64,000 nucleotides of DNA from Falcatimonas sp. MSJ-15 (GTDB taxonomy: Bacteria; Bacillota; Clostridia; Lachnospirales; Lachnospiraceae), in NCBI RefSeq assembly GCF_018918265.1, contig NZ_JAHLQC010000003.1:62001-126000 (forward strand). Reading direction: 5' to 3'. A program made the translations under genes and the position numbers. This document shows positions 61,780-64,000 of this stretch, one piece after another (the first letter of the stretch is position 1; each line of letters starts with the position of its first letter). The notes below the pieces were generated by a model. That model searched no databases, was not told where the DNA came from, and saw only the letters and a list, made by a program, of their open reading frames with translations.

Positions 61780-63621
61780 ATGAACGAATTATTTATTGCG
61801 AATACAAGTGTGATTGATAGTGCAAGAGTAATAATAGCTGCAGCAAGGCATCAGGATTATAGAAAAGCAATGGTCGAGCTTACCAAAATTACAAGAATGT
61901 TGTTAAAAAGCAGTGACTTCATATTGCAAAATATAGAATATTATAACCAATATGGCATAATAGTTACAGAAGATAGTTATATTAGTCTTATTAAGATTAT
62001 AACAGATGCCCAGGAAACCGAAGATTACCTTTATCTGGCAGACATTCTTCAGACAGAACTTATACCACTCTTTGAGAAGATGCAGGATGTTATTAAAAAA
62101 ACCGAAGCTAATCTATATGATGAATATGATTATATGCAGAGTAATAAGATGCATTTAGAAGTGTTATTAGAGTCATTACAGACAGAATATAGTAAGATGG
62201 ATGATACTGATAATAATGAATCACAAAAGATATTATCAAAGATAAAAAAAGTCAAAGAATTGCTGACAATAATAGAATCATATAAAATCGATAATATAGA
62301 CTATTCGGAATACATTATTCAGTCTGCGATTAATGGTGAACTTACTATGCAGATGGGAACGACAGGAATTCATATACATAGCACAGTTAATCCGACAGCT
62401 GAGGGGCGTAACTTTGCACAGGAATACTACAGAATAGAATATAATAGCTATATAGTATTAGGAATTGGTCTTGGATATCATGTAAAAGAACTGCTTAATA
62501 TGTATGCACCACAGATAATAGTTGCAGAATCAGATATTAATATGCTTATGCTTGCACTTATTAATATGGAATTTGAAGAATTAGAGGACGGCAGGCTGCA
62601 GATAATATATGACAAAGACTATACAGAGCTTGCAACTTATATAACCGGAGAAAGAGATGAGAAGATAGTAATCTATGCACCGGAATTAAAGAATGCAATG
62701 AAGATAAATGAACAACAGTTAAGTATATTATCAGACATAAAATCAGAGAATGATATCTCAGATATTTTAAAAGAAGAATTATTAAAAAAGAAAAGAATAT
62801 ACGAAAAAATTAAGCAGATATTTATTAGAGAAAGCTCTGTTAGAAACAATGAGAAGAGAATGAATCTTAACTTTAAATACAATATAGCGAATTGTACACA
62901 CTATGTGGATGAGATTGAAGACAGATTCAAGGGTAAGAAAGTAATAATAGTAGCAGCGGGTCCGTCTCTTGATAAGAATGTGGAACAGCTAAAAACAATA
63001 GATAGAAAAACTGATGAATATGTAATTCTTGCAGTAGGAACAGTATATAAGAAATTATTGAATATGGGAATAAAGCCGGATTATGTAATAATAATTGAGG
63101 CAAACGAGAATATAATAAGTCAGATAAGCGGTGTAGAAGATAAGGAAGTACCTTTATTAATTCTTTCAACAGCATATAGAGAGCTTGCGAGAAAATACCA
63201 AGGGAAAAAATATCTAATAGATCAATATGAATATGACCATGCAGAAGACCATGCCCAAAAATATGGCTATAAATTATATTCAACCGGAGGTTCAGTGACT
63301 ACAACAGCAACAAGTGTAGCAATAACATTAGGAGCAAGAACTATTATATTCATAGGATTTGACTTATCATATCCGGATGGCATAAGTCATGCAGATGGGA
63401 CATTAGGTAAGAAGAAACTTGACACTACAGGATTCGTTGGAGTTGAAAGTATAGATGGTACGATAGTATATGCTACGAATGTATTCATCATCTACCGCAA
63501 TTGGATAGAAAACGAGATTAAAAAGCACCATGATATCGAATTTATAGACGCAACCGAAGGTGGTGCAAAGATTGCCGGAACAAAGATAATGTCACTTGAG
63601 AATGCACTTAAGAAAAAATAG
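61780..63621 (+). CDS. MAF (DUF115) flagellin glycosyltransferase-like protein 2
   Basis: 613 residues. Same architecture as the upstream protein: core KVIIVAAGPSLDKNVEQLKT, ILAVGTVYKKLLNMGIKPDY and IGFDLSYPDGISHADGTLGK. The N-terminal region (about 1-105) adds a helical domain related to the small protein at 59540. Two different MAFs may add different sugars or modify different sites or different flagellins. The start follows GATGAGAGAAA, a weak site; the preceding GGGAGTAAGG is too far for sure use. Confidence 0.88.
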   Translation: MNELFIANTSVIDSARVIIAAARHQDYRKAMVELTKITRMLLKSSDFILQNIEYYNQYGIIVTEDSYISLIKIITDAQETEDYLYLADILQTELIPLFEKMQDVIKKTEANLYDEYDYMQSNKMHLEVLLESLQTEYSKMDDTDNNESQKILSKIKKVKELLTIIESYKIDNIDYSEYIIQSAINGELTMQMGTTGIHIHSTVNPTAEGRNFAQEYYRIEYNSYIVLGIGLGYHVKELLNMYAPQIIVAESDINMLMLALINMEFEELEDGRLQIIYDKDYTELATYITGERDEKIVIYAPELKNAMKINEQQLSILSDIKSENDISDILKEELLKKKRIYEKIKQIFIRESSVRNNEKRMNLNFKYNIANCTHYVDEIEDRFKGKKVIIVAAGPSLDKNVEQLKTIDRKTDEYVILAVGTVYKKLLNMGIKPDYVIIIEANENIISQISGVEDKEVPLLILSTAYRELARKYQGKKYLIDQYEYDHAEDHAQKYGYKLYSTGGSVTTTATSVAITLGARTIIFIGFDLSYPDGISHADGTLGKKKLDTTGFVGVESIDGTIVYATNVFIIYRNWIENEIKKHHDIEFIDATEGGAKIAGTKIMSLENALKKK

Positions 63622-63630
63622 AATGTATAA

Positions 63631-63708
63631 AAATTACCTGAAAGGTTAAATTTATATTGACTAATATTGCTCTGAATGATATTCTAAAATTACCTTTGAG
63701 GTAAATTT
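63631..63708 (+). promoter_or_regulatory. Promoter with two operator palindromes for the terminal toxin gene
   Basis: TTGACT (63657-63662), 17 bases, TATTCT (63680-63685). Two related palindromes frame it: AAATTACCT-GAA-AGGTTAAATTT (63631-63653) upstream, imperfect, and AAATTACCT-TTG-AGGTAAATTT (63687-63708) over the start, near perfect. Such a layout fits autorepression by a toxin-antitoxin complex. Confidence 0.7.
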
Positions 63709-63724
63709 AGAAAGAGGTGATGTG

Positions 63725-64000
63725 TTGGAAATTTCGTACAAAAATAACAAGATTAAAAAGGTTTGTACGGATGCCAAAACTTCAGATAGAGCTTATGGCA
63801 AAGAAATGTCAGAGAAAATACAGATGAGAATTGATGAAATCAGAGCAGCTGATACAGTTGAAGACATGATTAAATTTAAGATAGGAAGATGTCATTCTTT
63901 GCACAATAATCGAAAAGGTCAATATGCAGTCGATTTGGTTCATCCGTACAGATTAGTATTTGAAAAACATGGTAATGAGATACAGGTAGCTCATATCATG
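63725..64000 (+). CDS. HigB/RelE-like toxin of a type II toxin-antitoxin system (3' end outside window)
   Basis: The visible 92 residues start MEISYKNNKIKKVCTDAKTS and include RCHSLHNNRKGQYAVDLVHP and YRLVFEKHGNEIQVAHIM. This fits the RelE/HigB (plasmid maintenance killer) fold, a ribosome-dependent mRNase, with the basic and aromatic residues expected near the C-terminus. The TTG at 63725 follows GAGGTGA; a GTG three bases upstream is possible. A HigA-type antitoxin would be expected just beyond the window edge. Two palindromic operators flank its promoter. Confidence 0.75.
   Translation, partial: MEISYKNNKIKKVCTDAKTSDRAYGKEMSEKIQMRIDEIRAADTVEDMIKFKIGRCHSLHNNRKGQYAVDLVHPYRLVFEKHGNEIQVAHIM

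Noticed and set aside
1..64000. tRNA and rRNA genes, prophage, intact insertion sequences
   Set aside because: Scanning for T-loop motifs, rRNA landmarks, integrases, structural phage genes and transposases gave nothing beyond one short ISL3-like remnant.

Overview
The window looks like a chromosome segment from a motile, low-GC anaerobe of the Firmicutes/Clostridia, most likely a Lachnospiraceae member (Lachnospira/Roseburia/Agathobacter/Butyrivibrio group). This rests on A+T-rich codon use, a glgC-glgD pair, spoVG and spoIIID, strong AGGAGG ribosome sites, and a Bacillus-like order of flagellar genes (spoIIID-mbl-flhO-flhP and comFC-yvyF-flgM-flgN-flgK-flgL...fliW-csrA...flaG-fliD-fliS-flagellin). 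No rRNA, tRNA, CRISPR array or intact mobile element was seen.

Layout. 1-2.9 kb: a sugar ABC importer (binding protein and two permeases, minus strand). 3-5.8 kb: an accessory stretch with a MazF-like protein, a promoter-to-terminator unit that looks like a small RNA, a long inverted-repeat element, a secreted FliD-like protein and a decamer array. 5.8-12.6 kb: asnS, a YhaO/YhaN-like nuclease/ATPase pair and a class A penicillin-binding protein. 12.6-18.4 kb (minus): prs, a DnaI-like helicase loader, a DnaD-like protein, a DnaA-box cluster and murC. 19-29.4 kb: glgC-glgD, spoVG, pth, mfd, a parvulin-like lipoprotein and a CorA-like transporter behind a Fur-like palindrome. 29.5-33.3 kb: trkH-trkA (minus) and a DUF4160-DUF2442 pair. 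33.3-37.2 kb: spoIIID, mbl and rod genes. 37.5-63.6 kb: recD2, comFC and a long late-flagellar cluster. The window ends inside a HigB/RelE-like toxin gene.

The most interesting part is 46.9-53.2 kb. Between flgL and fliW lies a self-contained unit with its own sigma-28-type promoter and its own terminator. It encodes a fused phosphocholine-type cytidylyltransferase/choline kinase (LicC-LicA), a second LicC-like cytidylyltransferase, a BCCT-family choline/betaine transporter, and a TPR protein with an alkaline-phosphatase/sulfatase-fold catalytic domain and no visible membrane segment. Together with two flagellins and two MAF (DUF115) flagellin glycosyltransferase-like proteins downstream, this suggests that the flagellin or its glycan is decorated with phosphocholine or a similar phospho-amino-alcohol as part of the late flagellar programme. 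Function and substrate are inferred; gene content and promoter are visible.

Flagellar regulation can be read directly. Sigma-28-like sites (TAAA-N15-GCCGATAT type) precede flgM, the phosphocholine unit, flaG-fliD-fliS and the first flagellin, and a further one lies before a flagellin relic upstream of the glycosylation genes. Both flagellin leaders carry a hairpin with GGA in its loop just before a GGA-containing Shine-Dalgarno, the layout of CsrA-repressed flagellin mRNAs, and csrA and its antagonist fliW are in the window.
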